64,000 nucleotides of DNA from contig NZ_CP133262.1 of the NCBI RefSeq assembly GCF_030915405.1, positions 4,369,001 to 4,433,000 on the forward strand. Reading direction: 5' to 3'. Under the pieces are notes generated by a model that saw only the letters and a list, made by a program, of their open reading frames with translations, did no database searches and was not told where the DNA came from. This stretch comes from Neobacillus nitrireducens (GTDB taxonomy: Bacteria; Bacillota; Bacilli; Bacillales; Cytobacillaceae). This document shows positions 30,226-39,511 of the stretch, one piece after another (position 1 is the stretch's first letter; every line of letters starts with the position of its first letter). The position numbers and the translations under genes were made by a program.

Positions 30226-30370
30226 CGTGAACTTCTTGAAATTTGGTAGCTAGTAATTACTTAAAGGGTTAGGACCTCTTTGGACTAACTTTCCCCCGTT
30301 GTAATTATTCAGGTACCGGCAACAACAGGATTTCAAGAAAGAACAAAAAGGTTAGAGGGGGAAACTGAAT
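30226..30370 (+). promoter_or_regulatory. Structured speD leader with possible Shine-Dalgarno sequestration
   Basis: A long-range stem P1 (30232-30242 with 30330-30341, 11 pairs and one bulge) closes a domain. Inside, P2 is AGTAATTAC (30252-30260 region) with GTAATTATT (30301-30309), and P3 is GTTAG (30268-30272) with CTAAC (30285-30289). The segment TTTCCCCC (30290-30297) next to P3 is perfectly complementary to GGGGGAAA (30357-30364), which contains the speD ribosome binding site. That pairing would form a pseudoknot and block translation. I do not recognise it as a named riboswitch. A polyamine or S-adenosylmethionine-type signal would fit the gene, but this is inference. Confidence 0.6.
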
Positions 30371-30745
30371 ATGGAAACAATGGGACGTCACGTAATCTCA
30401 GAACTATGGGGATGCGACTTTGAAAAATTAAATGACCTGAATTTTATTGAAACCACTTTTGTTGAAGCAGCTCTTAGATCTGGTGCAGAAATCCGTGAGG
30501 TAGCATTTCATAAATTTGCTCCCCAAGGTGTGAGTGGTGTAGTAATTATTTCTGAATCACATCTAACCATCCATAGCTTCCCTGAACATGGATATGCCAG
30601 CATTGATGTGTACACATGCGGAGATTTGAATCCTAATGTTGCGGCTGAATATATAGCTGAAGCATTAAATGCCGAGACACGTGAAAATATTGAAATTCCA
30701 CGAGGCATGGGTCCAGTTCAAGTAAAACAGGCAAAGGTTTTATAG
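30371..30745 (+). CDS. speD: S-adenosylmethionine decarboxylase proenzyme
   Basis: 124 residues, prokaryotic class 1B. It makes decarboxylated SAM, the aminopropyl donor for spermidine. The self-cleavage site is E62-S63 in [15 protein letters not shown]63 becomes the pyruvoyl cofactor. H68 and C83 (YTCGD) are the usual processing and catalytic residues. Start ATG 30371 follows an AGAGGGGG site that the upstream leader can mask. It is a single gene between gapB and the cytosolic protein gene, as in B. subtilis, and has a strong terminator. Confidence 0.95.
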   Translation: METMGRHVISELWGCDFEKLNDLNFIETTFVEAALRSGAEIREVAFHKFAPQGVSGVVIISESHLTIHSFPEHGYASIDVYTCGDLNPNVAAEYIAEALNAETRENIEIPRGMGPVQVKQAKVL

Positions 30746-30765
30746 TCACTTTAAAAATAATTAGC

Positions 30766-30800
30766 AAAGAGGTGTATCTTAACATACACCTCTTTTTATA
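30766..30800 (+). terminator. speD terminator
   Basis: Perfect 12-bp stem AAAGAGGTGTAT (30766-30777) / ATACACCTCTTT (30784-30795) with a 6-base loop and a T-tract. Confidence 0.93.
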
Positions 30801-30862
30801 TTTTCTAGCTAAATGTTGTACAATAAGACCAAAGCTTACATCATAGGAGGAATACTATAGCT

Positions 30863-31252
30863 ATGTTAGATAACTTATTTGTTCGGTTTAAAAAGCAATT
30901 AGAGACTTCAGATCAAATTAAAGATGATTCCTTAAAAACACATTATTATAAGGCGAAGTATAATCAATTATTTGCAACGGTTGAAAAGCTATTCCATGAA
31001 GATGCCGATTGCCTGGTCACGACGGTTTCTAAAGAACATGGAGAAATTGCTGTTGAAGTCAGTAAACCTATCCCCTGCTTTCTGATTGTTACTATTGTAG
31101 CTGTAAAACCAATGGAAACTGCGGTGGATTTTAATATTTCATCTGAAAAACTTTCCTTACTTGGCACCTATCCCGATTTAAAAAAGCGGATTATTTCATA
31201 TTACGAGCGAATTAATCAATTACATACCTTAATAGGAATAAAAAACTCCTAA
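30863..31252 (+). CDS. Uncharacterised cytosolic protein
   Basis: 129 residues from ATG 30863, behind ATAGGAGGAA. No signal peptide or membrane helix is clear; residues 68-82 (CFLIVTIVAVKPMET) form a hydrophobic beta-rich core. Charged helices lie at both ends (FKKQLETSDQIKDDSLKTHY; LKKRIISYYERINQL). Two cysteines (CLV and PCFL) are present but form no metal motif. Related Bacillus genomes have an unnamed protein here between speD and nrdR; I do not know its function. It is preceded by the speD terminator and followed by nrdR after about 90 bases. Confidence 0.7.
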   Translation: MLDNLFVRFKKQLETSDQIKDDSLKTHYYKAKYNQLFATVEKLFHEDADCLVTTVSKEHGEIAVEVSKPIPCFLIVTIVAVKPMETAVDFNISSEKLSLLGTYPDLKKRIISYYERINQLHTLIGIKNS

Positions 31253-31342
31253 TACTTCTACTTGTATAAAGATATTCTTTTTTATAAGATGAAAGTAAGC
31301 GTTTTGTTCGGAAGTACAGTGTAGATTTGGAGTGGATTACAA

Positions 31343-31804
31343 ATGAAATGCCCTTCTTGTCAAAATTATGGTACACGTGTCCTCGATTCTCGACCTGTTG
31401 ATGAAGGTCGGTCCACTCGAAGGAGACGTGAATGTGAAGAATGCGGATATCGTTTTACTACGTTTGAGAAGATCGAAGAAATCCCGCTAATTGTAGTTAA
31501 AAAAGAAGGCACCAGAGAAGAGTTTAGCCGTGATAAAATATTACGTGGCTTGATCAAGGCATGTGAGAAGCGCCCTGTTGCCTTAAAGGAGTTAGAAGAT
31601 ATAACGCATGGTGTAGAAAAGGACCTGCGCAGTCAGGGTATTTCAGAAATTAAAAGTGAAGCCATCGGTGAAATGGTCATGGATAGACTGGCACATGTGG
31701 ACGAAGTCGCCTATGTAAGATTTGCATCCGTTTACCGTCAGTTTAAAGATATTAATGTTTTTATTGATGAATTAAAAGAACTAATTAAAAAAGAAAAATC
31801 TTAA
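31343..31804 (+). CDS. nrdR: Transcriptional repressor NrdR
   Basis: 153 residues. NrdR represses ribonucleotide reductase genes in response to ATP/dATP ratio. The N-terminal zinc ribbon has CPSC (residues 3-6) and CEEC (31-34) around [16 protein letters not shown]; the ATP-cone domain follows ([29 protein letters not shown], 49-77). Start ATG 31343. It is followed after 60 bases by the replication-initiation genes dnaB and dnaI, as in B. subtilis, linking nucleotide supply and initiation. Confidence 0.96.
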   Translation: MKCPSCQNYGTRVLDSRPVDEGRSTRRRRECEECGYRFTTFEKIEEIPLIVVKKEGTREEFSRDKILRGLIKACEKRPVALKELEDITHGVEKDLRSQGISEIKSEAIGEMVMDRLAHVDEVAYVRFASVYRQFKDINVFIDELKELIKKEKS

Positions 31805-31864
31805 GAGCTAGAGGTTTTTAGTCTTTGGCTCTTTTTGACTTATGGGAGGGAAGGTTGGATTATT

Positions 31865-33253
31865 ATGGCGCAGCATTGGCAGGAAATTCTCCCTATCGAC
31901 CGCTATAAAGTTGCGGCAGATGGGCTGCTGCATGAATTTGATCGCAAAGTGCTAACGTTATTATATCAGCCCTTGATTGGATCAACTTGCTTTAGTTTGT
32001 ATATGACTCTCTGGGCGGAGTTAGAGGAAAATCGTCTCTGGTCTGAGTCTTCCACACATCATTTATTGATGAATCTTTTAGAGATGAACTTAAAGGATAT
32101 TTATGAAGCAAGATTAAAGCTAGAGGGCATTGGGTTATTAAAGACTCGTGTCAAAACGGATGAAGGGGGAAGATCATTTATCTATGAACTCCATCCACCA
32201 TTAAGTCCGGAGCAATTCTTTTTAGATGGAATGTTAAATATTTATTTATATCGAAAAATTGGAAAAACCCATTTTTCCCGTCTGAAACGGTTCTTTAGTG
32301 ATCAACAAAAGCCAAGTGAAGGCGAGTATGTAGATGTGACCAAGGCCTTTCAGGATGTATTTTCATCAGGAGCACCAGGCAGTATGCAATATATTCAAGG
32401 TCTTTCGGAGGAATTACAAGAGGAAGAAAATCAACAGTTTATTGGTCGAACGGAACCGAGACCCATTCAAATTGGTGTCGACTTGTTTGATTTTGATTTG
32501 TTAACAGCAGGGCTAAATGAATCTCTTGTTCCCAAAAAAGCTCTCACGCCCAAAGTGAAAAATGTGATTAGTAATCTCGCATTTTTGTACCAAATAGACG
32601 CAATCGAAATGAAAAATTTTATCTTAGGTGCCATTAATGAGCACGAAGAAATTGATATTGAGGATTTGAGAAAGGGTGCTCGTGATTGGTATCAATTTGT
32701 TAATTACGACCAACTTCCGAGTCTAATTAACCGAATACAGCCGATTGTCCATCAAACACAATTAACCGAGCCGAAAACTCCGGAGGAAAAATTAATCCGC
32801 TCTTATGAAACCACGACGCCGCTCATCGTTTTTAAGGAGCTATCTGGGGGCGTTGAACCTTCAAATGCTAATTTGAAAACCTTAGAAGAGATTATGATTA
32901 AATATAAACTGCCTCCAGGTGTGGTAAATGTTTTAATTGAGGTGGCAATGAGAAAAACAGACATGAAATTTACTAAGGGCTTTGTGGAGTCCATTGCCAG
33001 TCATTGGGCGAGAAAACAAGTGAAAACGGTGAAGGAAGCGATGGAACTCGCAAGGAATGAGGAACACAAGGTGACCGAAAGTAAAAAAACGAATAGGTCG
33101 ACAAACAAAAAGCCAATTCGGACCGAGTTGATTCCTGACTGGTTCGATGACAGTTCGAAAGAAGCAGGAAAAGACCCTTCACAAGGTAACAACAGTGAAG
33201 TAGAAGCGAAAAAACGTTCAATCGAAGAAAAACTAAAAGCGTTTCGCAAATAG
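31865..33253 (+). CDS. dnaB: Replication initiation and membrane attachment protein DnaB
   Basis: 462 residues from ATG 31865 (GGGAGGGAAGG upstream; a longer frame starts before that site). In Firmicutes DnaB works with DnaD and DnaI to load the replicative helicase at oriC and in restart. The N-terminal winged-helix region (1-130: DRYKVAADGLLHEFDRKVLTLLYQPLIG) and two DnaD-like helical domains (about 195-290 and 320-405: IMIKYKLPPGVVNVLIEVAMRK) are visible, with a lysine-rich C-terminal tail. It precedes dnaI by 13 bases and forms an operon with it. Confidence 0.94.
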   Translation: MAQHWQEILPIDRYKVAADGLLHEFDRKVLTLLYQPLIGSTCFSLYMTLWAELEENRLWSESSTHHLLMNLLEMNLKDIYEARLKLEGIGLLKTRVKTDEGGRSFIYELHPPLSPEQFFLDGMLNIYLYRKIGKTHFSRLKRFFSDQQKPSEGEYVDVTKAFQDVFSSGAPGSMQYIQGLSEELQEEENQQFIGRTEPRPIQIGVDLFDFDLLTAGLNESLVPKKALTPKVKNVISNLAFLYQIDAIEMKNFILGAINEHEEIDIEDLRKGARDWYQFVNYDQLPSLINRIQPIVHQTQLTEPKTPEEKLIRSYETTTPLIVFKELSGGVEPSNANLKTLEEIMIKYKLPPGVVNVLIEVAMRKTDMKFTKGFVESIASHWARKQVKTVKEAMELARNEEHKVTESKKTNRSTNKKPIRTELIPDWFDDSSKEAGKDPSQGNNSEVEAKKRSIEEKLKAFRK

Positions 33254-33266
33254 GAGGTGACCACAT

Positions 33267-34193
33267 TTGGAAAAAATTAATCGAACCTTGAAAAGATTAG
33301 CTTCTAATGAAAACTTTCAAAAGCGCTATGAACAACAGCGCAGGCAAGTCCTCGAAAATCCGGATATAAAAGCCTTTTTAGAAAAACATCAAGATGAGAT
33401 CGATCAAACGATGATTGATAAAAGCATGAGTAAGCTGTACGAGTATACCAACCAAAGCAAGGATTGTAGCAAATGTGAAAGCTTGGCCAGCTGTATCAAT
33501 TTCATGAAGGGGTATCACCCGGATTTGGTTTTATCACGAAACTCCATTGATGTTGTTTATAAACGCTGTCCTCAAAAAATCATGGCAGATGAAAAGAAGA
33601 AAAATGAAAAGCTCATCAAAAGTTTATATGTACCAAGGGATATACTTGAAGCGACCTTTGAAGACTTTGAGGGGGACTCGGGCAGACTCGATGCCGGTGA
33701 CAAGGCGGCAACCTTCTTAATGAATTATGAAGATGGTAAAAAACCGAAAGGCCTCTATCTTTACGGTAAATTTGGGGTAGGAAAGTCTTATTTATTGGGG
33801 GCAATTGCCAATGAATTGGCCAAAAAACAGATTTCTTCCATGATTGTTTATGTTCCTGAACTTTTGAGGGAAATGAAAAGCTCAATCGCTGATTCCACGT
33901 TAAATGAAAAAATCGAGGCATTAAAAAGAGAACCCATCTTAATGTTGGATGATATTGGTGCAGAAGCTGTATCAAGCTGGACAAGGGATGAAGTTTTAGG
34001 GCCAATTTTGCAGTTCCGCATGCTCGAAAGCCTGCCGACATTTTTTACCTCTAATTTTAATTTCCCAGAGCTGGAGCATCATTTAACATACAGCCAACGG
34101 GGCGAAGAAGAGAAGATGAAAGCACGACGAATCATGGAGAGAATTAGGTCCCTAAGTGTGCCAGTGATGGTCGATGGTCCTAACAGACGGTAA
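33267..34193 (+). CDS. dnaI: Primosomal protein DnaI (helicase loader)
   Basis: 308 residues with TTG start 33267 behind AGGAGGTGA. It is an AAA+ ATPase that loads the replicative helicase DnaC. The N-terminal region has a zinc-binding cluster (DCSKCESLASCINFM near residues 68-82, with C near 108). The AAA+ domain has Walker A GKFGVGKSYL (about 168-177) and Walker B ILMLDDIGAEAVSSW (about 228), and an arginine-rich sensor region (KARRIMERIRSL). Terminator follows. Length is close to the 311 of B. subtilis. Confidence 0.95.
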   Translation: MEKINRTLKRLASNENFQKRYEQQRRQVLENPDIKAFLEKHQDEIDQTMIDKSMSKLYEYTNQSKDCSKCESLASCINFMKGYHPDLVLSRNSIDVVYKRCPQKIMADEKKKNEKLIKSLYVPRDILEATFEDFEGDSGRLDAGDKAATFLMNYEDGKKPKGLYLYGKFGVGKSYLLGAIANELAKKQISSMIVYVPELLREMKSSIADSTLNEKIEALKREPILMLDDIGAEAVSSWTRDEVLGPILQFRMLESLPTFFTSNFNFPELEHHLTYSQRGEEEKMKARRIMERIRSLSVPVMVDGPNRR

Positions 34194-34210
34194 TTAGATA
34201 GGGAGTTCCA

Positions 34211-34243
34211 GATTGCTGAAAACAGGTCAGCAGTCTTTTTTTT
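34211..34243 (+). terminator. dnaBI terminator
   Basis: GATTGCTG (34211-34218) pairs with CAGCAGTC (34228-34235, one G-T pair), followed by eight Ts. Confidence 0.85.
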
Positions 34244-34346
34244 GACTTTTTTTCCGTAAATAACAAAAGCGACTGTTGCTAACTTCTATTTTAAGCAAGT
34301 CCCCCATATATATTAATACAAAGATTGGCATAAAGGGGGGATTTGG

Positions 34347-35225
34347 TTGGCGGAAATCATCTTCCAAAGCAAGCTGGAGGCACAAAAGTTTTATGACCAC
34401 TTGCTGAAGTACTTACCAAATAATTATGATAAAGAAACTATTCTTCTCATTGAAGATCAACATATAGTAAAATTTTTAGGCGGCTTCCTTTCCATTGAAA
34501 TTTCTACTATGGTTAAAAAAGCATTTTACGAATTTATTACGAACATTAAACGTGATGATTGGTTTCGGGAAATATTAAAAAATCAATTTTTTTATGAGGA
34601 TCTGGATGTACAGCAACAAATAATGGAGATAATCTATTCCATTCTAGATGGTCAAAGAAAGGACTTAACTGCTTTTTTGAAGGATTCAAACGAAGAGCCT
34701 CCTATTAGAACAGCCATCGAGCACATTTTTCAAGATAATATTTCTTTTTCGTTTGACTCGTTTCTAAAATTTCGCTTGCGGCCATACCTACAGCTATTGG
34801 AAGGTTATGTGGAGGTTGCCATTGATGAATTTAAAATGGAGCAGGAATATCAAATGTTTGTGCAAATGCTCAGGGACTTTTTAATCAATCGAGAACCCAA
34901 AATGGACGTTCTTCATTTGTTATTTGACGAGGAAATCACCTTTTATAATGAACAATTTGTGGAGATGAAACGAGCTGAATTAATCAGATTGATTGACCGG
35001 AAGTTACTTGTTAATCATCCTGTCTATGTCGATTCTGCTTCGATTGCCCCGCTTTTATCACTTGCGCCGACAACTATTTTTGTGTATACAAAGGACCCGG
35101 ATGAACCGATAGTTCGAACCATCAAAAACATCTTTGAAGAAAGAGTAACGATTAAATCCTTTGCAGCTTTACGAGAGGTTCATAAATGGTTAGAAACTAA
35201 TGATTCTTCGGAAAATCATGCCTAA
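34347..35225 (+). CDS. ytxC: Sporulation protein YtxC
   Basis: 292 residues with TTG start 34347 after AAAGGGGGG. The protein is soluble, rich in aromatic and charged residues, with no signal peptide (MAEIIFQSKLEAQKFYDHL). Its position between dnaI and thrS, and its length, match B. subtilis YtxC. A C-terminal segment (SIAPLLSLAPTTIFVYTKDPDEPIVRTIKNIF) is the most recognisable conserved part. I know no biochemical activity. A long gap with the thrS leader follows. Confidence 0.85.
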   Translation: MAEIIFQSKLEAQKFYDHLLKYLPNNYDKETILLIEDQHIVKFLGGFLSIEISTMVKKAFYEFITNIKRDDWFREILKNQFFYEDLDVQQQIMEIIYSILDGQRKDLTAFLKDSNEEPPIRTAIEHIFQDNISFSFDSFLKFRLRPYLQLLEGYVEVAIDEFKMEQEYQMFVQMLRDFLINREPKMDVLHLLFDEEITFYNEQFVEMKRAELIRLIDRKLLVNHPVYVDSASIAPLLSLAPTTIFVYTKDPDEPIVRTIKNIFEERVTIKSFAALREVHKWLETNDSSENHA

Positions 35226-35324
35226 GTTGAGGAATAGTGTGAAAATTTGTCTTATTAGGTCAATGCCCCTTGATTTTTAAAAAATTAATCATTATAATAC
35301 TCTACATAGAATATTCATAGCAAA

Positions 35325-35592
35325 AGTATTGATAAGGATAACAGTATTTTTTACGGTTTCTAGAGAGGGAGGACAGGGCTGAAAGCCTCCTAACACGAAA
35401 ATAATACTTACCACCTTTAAACTTCAGCAGTGAACGCTTCATGGGATCATGAGGTTAGTAATTGTTGACGGCTATCGACCGTTAACAGACCAAAGTCATT
35501 TTCAAGGTATCAACAGTTGGAAATGAAAAATTGGGTGGAACCACGTGTTTATCAAAACTCGTCCCTTTTCCAGGGATGGGTTTTTTTTATTT
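35325..35592 (+). promoter_or_regulatory. T-box leader of thrS
   Basis: The 14-base T-box TGGGTGGAACCACG lies at 35532-35545, followed by terminator AACTCGTCCCT (35556-35566) / AGGGATGGGTT (35572-35582) and eight Ts. Stem I contains the distal-loop hairpin GGGCTGAAAGCC near 35378. A threonine specifier ACC is likely at 35410-35412 or 35413-35415, where ACC occurs in tandem. Uncharged tRNA-Thr would favour the antiterminator and raise ThrRS. The upstream boundary is approximate. Confidence 0.9.
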
Positions 35593-35655
35593 TTCAAAAA
35601 GCGAATCTACTGGGCGAAATGCCCGGGGACGCTTAATTACAAAGGAGGAATTACC

Positions 35656-37590
35656 ATGTCAGACGTTGTTAAGATTTCGTTTCCAGATGGGGCAGTAAAG
35701 GAGTTCCCGCGTGGCACAACAACGGAAGATATTGCCGCATCCATCAGCCCCGGCCTGAAGAAAAAGGCGATTGCCGGTAAATGGAACGGTCAACTGTATG
35801 ATCTTCGCCGTCCAATTAATGAAGACGGTTCAATAGAAATCGTCGTCCCTGATTCCGAAGACGCATTAGAGGTTTTACGCCACAGTACAGCCCATTTGAT
35901 GGCACAGGCTGTTAGAAGACTTTATCCTGATGTGAATTTAGGTGTAGGGCCAGTGATCGAAGGTGGATTTTATTATGATATGGACCTTGAGGAATCATTA
36001 ACTCCAGAAGATCTGCCAAAGATTGAAAAGGAAATGGCAAGAATCGTCAATGAAAATATCGAAATTGTTCGCAAGGAAGTAAGTCGTGTAGAGGCTGTAC
36101 AGCTCTTTAAAGAAGCCGGTGATCCTTACAAGCTCGAACTAATTGAAGCGATTCCTGATGAGGAAACCGTGACACTTTACGAACAAGGCGATTTTTTTGA
36201 CCTATGCCGTGGAGTCCATGTCCCGTCAACTGGAAAAATCAAAGAATTTAAGCTATTGAGCATTGCGGGTGCCTATTGGCGCGGCGACAGCAAAAATAAA
36301 ATGCTGCAGCGCGTGTATGGAACAGCCTTTTTTAAGAAAGAGGATTTAGCGGAGCATCTTCGCTTGCTTGAAGAAGCGAAGGAGCGTGACCATCGTAAAA
36401 TTGGTAAAGAGTTAAACCTTTTCACTAATAACCAATTGGTAGGTCAAGGCTTACCATTATGGCTTCCAAAGGGTGCAACAATTCGCCGAGTAGTTGAGCG
36501 TTACATTGTCGATAAAGAACAACGTCTTGGCTATGACCATGTGTATACTCCGATTATGGGCAGCGTTGATTTATACAAGACTTCAGGACACTGGGATCAT
36601 TACCAGGAAGACATGTTTCCGGTTATGGAAATGGACAATGAACAATTAGTTCTACGTCCAATGAACTGCCCGCATCATATGATGGTTTACAAGAACAGCA
36701 TTCACAGTTATCGCGAACTTCCGATTCGGATTGCCGAACTTGGAACAATGCATCGTTATGAAATGTCAGGTGCACTTTCAGGATTGCAGCGTGTTCGTGG
36801 TATGACTTTAAATGATGCACATATTTTTGTTCGTCCCGATCAAATTAAAGATGAATTCAAACGGGTTGTGAACCTTGTTTTAGCCGTTTATAAAGACTTT
36901 GGTATCAATGACTATTCCTTCCGTCTTTCCTACCGTGACCCGCAAGATACTGAAAAGTATTTTGACGATGACGCGATGTGGGAAAAGGCACAAGGTATGC
37001 TGAAGGATGCCATGGATGATCTTGGACTTAACTATTATGAGGCTGAGGGGGAAGCTGCCTTCTATGGTCCGAAGTTGGACGTTCAAGTAAAAACTGCATT
37101 AGGTAAGGAAGAAACACTTTCCACTGTTCAACTCGATTTCTTATTACCGGAACGTTTTGATTTAACATATGTGGGTGAGGACGGCAAACCTCATCGTCCA
37201 GTCGTTATCCACCGCGGCGTTGTTTCAACGATGGAACGTTTTGTGGCCTTCTTAATTGAAGAATACAAAGGAGCATTCCCAACATGGCTCGCTCCAGTTC
37301 AGGTTCAGGTCATTCCGGTTTCTCCTGGAGCACACTTTGATTATGCTAAGCAGGTACAGGAGCAGCTTCAAAATGAAGGCTTTCGGGTCGAGTTGGATGG
37401 CCGGGATGAAAAAATCGGTTATAAAATCCGTGAAGCGCAAATGCAAAAAATACCATATATGCTAGTTGTTGGCGATAAGGAAGTCGAAGACCAAGCAGTC
37501 AATGTTCGTAAATATGGTGAACAAAACTCAGAAACAAAGCCATTTTCAGAGTTTTTAGCAGCAATCACAGCTGAAGTAAAAAGAGGATAA
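35656..37590 (+). CDS. thrS: Threonyl-tRNA synthetase
   Basis: 644 residues from ATG 35656, with AAAGGAGG upstream. It charges tRNA-Thr. Domains in order: TGS (1-64), second editing domain with [11 protein letters not shown] near residue 76 and CRGVHVP near 185, class II catalytic core with motif 2 [11 protein letters not shown] near 335 and [20 protein letters not shown] near 372, motif 3 [11 protein letters not shown] near 520, then the anticodon-binding domain. An in-frame ATG-like start far upstream falls in the T-box and is not used. Expression is controlled by the T-box leader. Confidence 0.97.
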   Translation: MSDVVKISFPDGAVKEFPRGTTTEDIAASISPGLKKKAIAGKWNGQLYDLRRPINEDGSIEIVVPDSEDALEVLRHSTAHLMAQAVRRLYPDVNLGVGPVIEGGFYYDMDLEESLTPEDLPKIEKEMARIVNENIEIVRKEVSRVEAVQLFKEAGDPYKLELIEAIPDEETVTLYEQGDFFDLCRGVHVPSTGKIKEFKLLSIAGAYWRGDSKNKMLQRVYGTAFFKKEDLAEHLRLLEEAKERDHRKIGKELNLFTNNQLVGQGLPLWLPKGATIRRVVERYIVDKEQRLGYDHVYTPIMGSVDLYKTSGHWDHYQEDMFPVMEMDNEQLVLRPMNCPHHMMVYKNSIHSYRELPIRIAELGTMHRYEMSGALSGLQRVRGMTLNDAHIFVRPDQIKDEFKRVVNLVLAVYKDFGINDYSFRLSYRDPQDTEKYFDDDAMWEKAQGMLKDAMDDLGLNYYEAEGEAAFYGPKLDVQVKTALGKEETLSTVQLDFLLPERFDLTYVGEDGKPHRPVVIHRGVVSTMERFVAFLIEEYKGAFPTWLAPVQVQVIPVSPGAHFDYAKQVQEQLQNEGFRVELDGRDEKIGYKIREAQMQKIPYMLVVGDKEVEDQAVNVRKYGEQNSETKPFSEFLAAITAEVKRG

Positions 37591-37600
37591 TTTGTTAAGA

Positions 37601-37631
37601 AAGAAAGGGCTTGCCGCTCTTTCTTTTTTTT
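37601..37631 (+). terminator. thrS terminator
   Basis: AAGAAAGGGC (37601-37610), loop TTGCC, GCTCTTTCTT (37616-37625, one G-T pair), then Ts. Confidence 0.88.
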
Positions 37632-37703
37632 ATAAAAAAAATCTATTGAATAATTCTTGGTTTCTTGCTAAAATAAATTCCGTTGTCAAAGAAAATAGTT
37701 CGT

Positions 37704-37733
37704 TTGACATTACGTCTTTGTTTATGTTATATT
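37704..37733 (+). promoter_or_regulatory. infC operon promoter
   Basis: TTGACA (37704-37709), 18-base spacer, TATATT (37728-37733). The perfect -35 box suits a strongly expressed ribosomal operon. It precedes the attenuator leader at 37740-37892. Confidence 0.72.
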
Positions 37734-37739
37734 TACTAA

Positions 37740-37892
37740 GGTGAAAAATTGAATACTTGTTTTTGGGAAAAGAAGAAGCACCCGCTTCTCACCTGATTGA
37801 CGCATTTGGCAGTTGGCAGGTTTTACGTGAACTTTTTGGTTTCATTACTTATGTTCTGTAAAGTGTGGGTGCATTCATCCGCACTTTTTTTG
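37740..37892 (+). promoter_or_regulatory. L20-type leader of infC-rpmI-rplT
   Basis: A structured leader contains GGAAAAGAAGAAGCACCCGC near 37766 and ends in the terminator AGTGTGGGTG (37862-37871) / CATCCGCACT (37876-37885) plus Ts. In B. subtilis ribosomal protein L20 binds this leader and causes early termination to control the operon. The match here is by position, architecture and the terminator, not by a covariance model. The remaining 37893-38029 shows no gene. Confidence 0.8.
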
Positions 37893-38032
37893 TTTGTGCA
37901 CTTATAGTACGGCTAAAAAGTTTAATACCTGTTCATTCAGTAAGGTGTCATACGTTTAGGTTGAAATGGGTTTTTTAAGATTTTCTTGACCAAGACGTTG
38001 TATTCGTGATAAAACCTTGGAGGTGGCTAATT

Positions 38033-38548
38033 ATTAGCAAAGACATGTTGTTAAATGAGGGCATTCGCGCTCGCGAAATCCGCCTAATTGATCAAAATGG
38101 CGAACAGTTAGGGATTAAAACCAAAACTGAAGCCTTAGAGATTGCCGGAAGAGTGAATCTTGATTTGGTACTTGTAGCACCAAATGCAAAGCCTCCGGTC
38201 GGCAGAATTATGGACTATGGCAAATTCAAATTCGAGCAGCAAAAGAAAGACAAAGAAGCTCGTAAGAATCAAAAAATTATCACCACTAAAGAAGTTCGTC
38301 TCAGCCCAACAATTGATGAGCATGACTTTAATACAAAGTTGCGCAATGCAATTAAGTTCTTAGAAAAAGGCGACAAGGTAAAAGCTTCAATCCGTTTCAA
38401 GGGCCGGGCAATTACCCATAAAGAAATTGGTCAACGTGTGTTAGACCGTTTTTCCGAAGCGTGCAAGGAAGTTGCGACCATCGAGTCACATCCTAAAATG
38501 GATGGACGAAGCATGTTCCTCGTTTTAGCACCTAAAATTGACAAGTAA
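38033..38548 (+). CDS. infC: Translation initiation factor IF-3
   Basis: 171 residues from a rare ATT start at 38033, giving [27 protein letters not shown] lies at 38019-38026; another ATT at 38030 is also possible. No ATG or GTG gives the conserved N-terminus, and infC genes are known to begin with AUU, which IF-3 itself discriminates against to control its own level. Both IF-3 domains are present (N: 1-75; C: 84-171, [23 protein letters not shown]) with the lysine-rich linker [15 protein letters not shown]. First gene of infC-rpmI-rplT. Confidence 0.93.
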   Translation: MSKDMLLNEGIRAREIRLIDQNGEQLGIKTKTEALEIAGRVNLDLVLVAPNAKPPVGRIMDYGKFKFEQQKKDKEARKNQKIITTKEVRLSPTIDEHDFNTKLRNAIKFLEKGDKVKASIRFKGRAITHKEIGQRVLDRFSEACKEVATIESHPKMDGRSMFLVLAPKIDK

Positions 38549-38565
38549 TAAGGAGGATATCCCAA

Positions 38566-38766
38566 ATGCCAAAAATGAAAACTCACCGTGGCGCTGCAAA
38601 GCGTTTCAAGAAAACTGGTTCAGGTCAACTTAAACGTGACCACGCTTATACAAGCCACTTATTTGCTAACAAATCTACAAAAGCAAAGCGTAAGCTTCGC
38701 AAAGCATCACTTGTTTCTAAAGGTGATTTCAAACGCATTCGTCAAATGTTAACTTACATGAAGTAA
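38566..38766 (+). CDS. rpmI: 50S ribosomal protein L35
   Basis: 66 residues, the standard length. Sequence [20 protein letters not shown] is the conserved, highly basic L35 start. It follows infC by 17 bases behind TAAGGAGG and precedes rplT by 39. It is part of the L20-regulated operon and a component of the large ribosomal subunit. Confidence 0.97.
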   Translation: MPKMKTHRGAAKRFKKTGSGQLKRDHAYTSHLFANKSTKAKRKLRKASLVSKGDFKRIRQMLTYMK

Positions 38767-38805
38767 AAAATTAAGTGATCGATTTATATATTGGAGGGAA
38801 ATTAA

Positions 38806-39165
38806 ATGCCACGTGTAAAAGGCGGTACAGTTACGCGCAAACGTCGTAAAAAAGTTCTTAAATTAGCAAAAGGTTATTACGGTTCAAAACATACATTATA
38901 CAAAGTTGCTAACCAACAGGTTATGAAATCATTAATGTATGCTTTCCGCGATCGTCGTCAGAAAAAACGCGACTTCCGCAAATTATGGATTACTCGTATC
39001 AATGCAGCAGCTCGTATCAACGGTCTTTCTTACAGCCGTTTAATGCATGGCTTAAAGCTTGCTGGTATCGAAGTAAACCGCAAGATGCTTGCTGAATTAG
39101 CAGTAAGCGATGCAAACGCATTTGCTGAATTAGCAAACGTTGCAAAACAAAACATTAACAAGTAA
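38806..39165 (+). CDS. rplT: 50S ribosomal protein L20
   Basis: 119 residues. The N-terminal basic tail [32 protein letters not shown] and the globular part [29 protein letters not shown] are typical. It binds 23S rRNA early in assembly and, in Bacillus, binds its own operon leader to repress it. ATG 38806 follows TTGGAGGG. A terminator follows. Confidence 0.97.
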   Translation: MPRVKGGTVTRKRRKKVLKLAKGYYGSKHTLYKVANQQVMKSLMYAFRDRRQKKRDFRKLWITRINAAARINGLSYSRLMHGLKLAGIEVNRKMLAELAVSDANAFAELANVAKQNINK

Positions 39166-39171
39166 TTGTTT

Positions 39172-39207
39172 AAAGGCCATTCTCTTTGTTGAGGATGGCC
39201 TTTTCTA
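39172..39207 (+). terminator. infC-rpmI-rplT operon terminator
   Basis: AAAGGCCAT (39172-39180) pairs with ATGGCCTTT (39195-39203), followed by a short T-tract. Confidence 0.87.
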
Positions 39208-39224
39208 TAAGGGGGAAATGATAT

Positions 39225-39488
39225 ATGAAAATATGGTTAGTGGTTTATCTAATCATGAATATAGCCGGGCTGTTGATTATGGGAGAAGATAAAAAGCGGG
39301 CAAAGAAACATCAATATCGAATTTCGGAAAGAACATTGTGGATGGTGGCGATTTTAGGAGGAGCGATCGGTACAACCACAGGCATGCAGCTTTACCGGCA
39401 TAAAACAAAGCATACAGCTTTTAAAATTGGTTTTCCATTTCTAGCAGGAATTGAATTGGTTCTGTTAATCAAGTTTCTACTATTATAA
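39225..39488 (+). CDS. ysdA: DUF1294 family membrane protein YsdA
   Basis: 87 residues from ATG 39225, behind AAGGGGGAAA. Three hydrophobic stretches (1-20, 41-58, 68-87) flank basic loops with MGEDKKRAKKHQYRISERTL and YRHKTKHTAFKIGFP. These KxxAxxxxxRISExxL and RHKTxKxxF motifs define DUF1294. Function is unknown. Gene order rplT-ysdA-ysdB matches B. subtilis. Confidence 0.87.
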   Translation: MKIWLVVYLIMNIAGLLIMGEDKKRAKKHQYRISERTLWMVAILGGAIGTTTGMQLYRHKTKHTAFKIGFPFLAGIELVLLIKFLLL

Positions 39489-39511
39489 AAAAGCCCTATG
39501 AAAGGCGGCTA

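Noticed and set aside
35545..35655. N-terminal extension of thrS
   Set aside because: It would start inside the T-box and translate the terminator. ATG 35656 has the ribosome binding site and gives the normal protein length.
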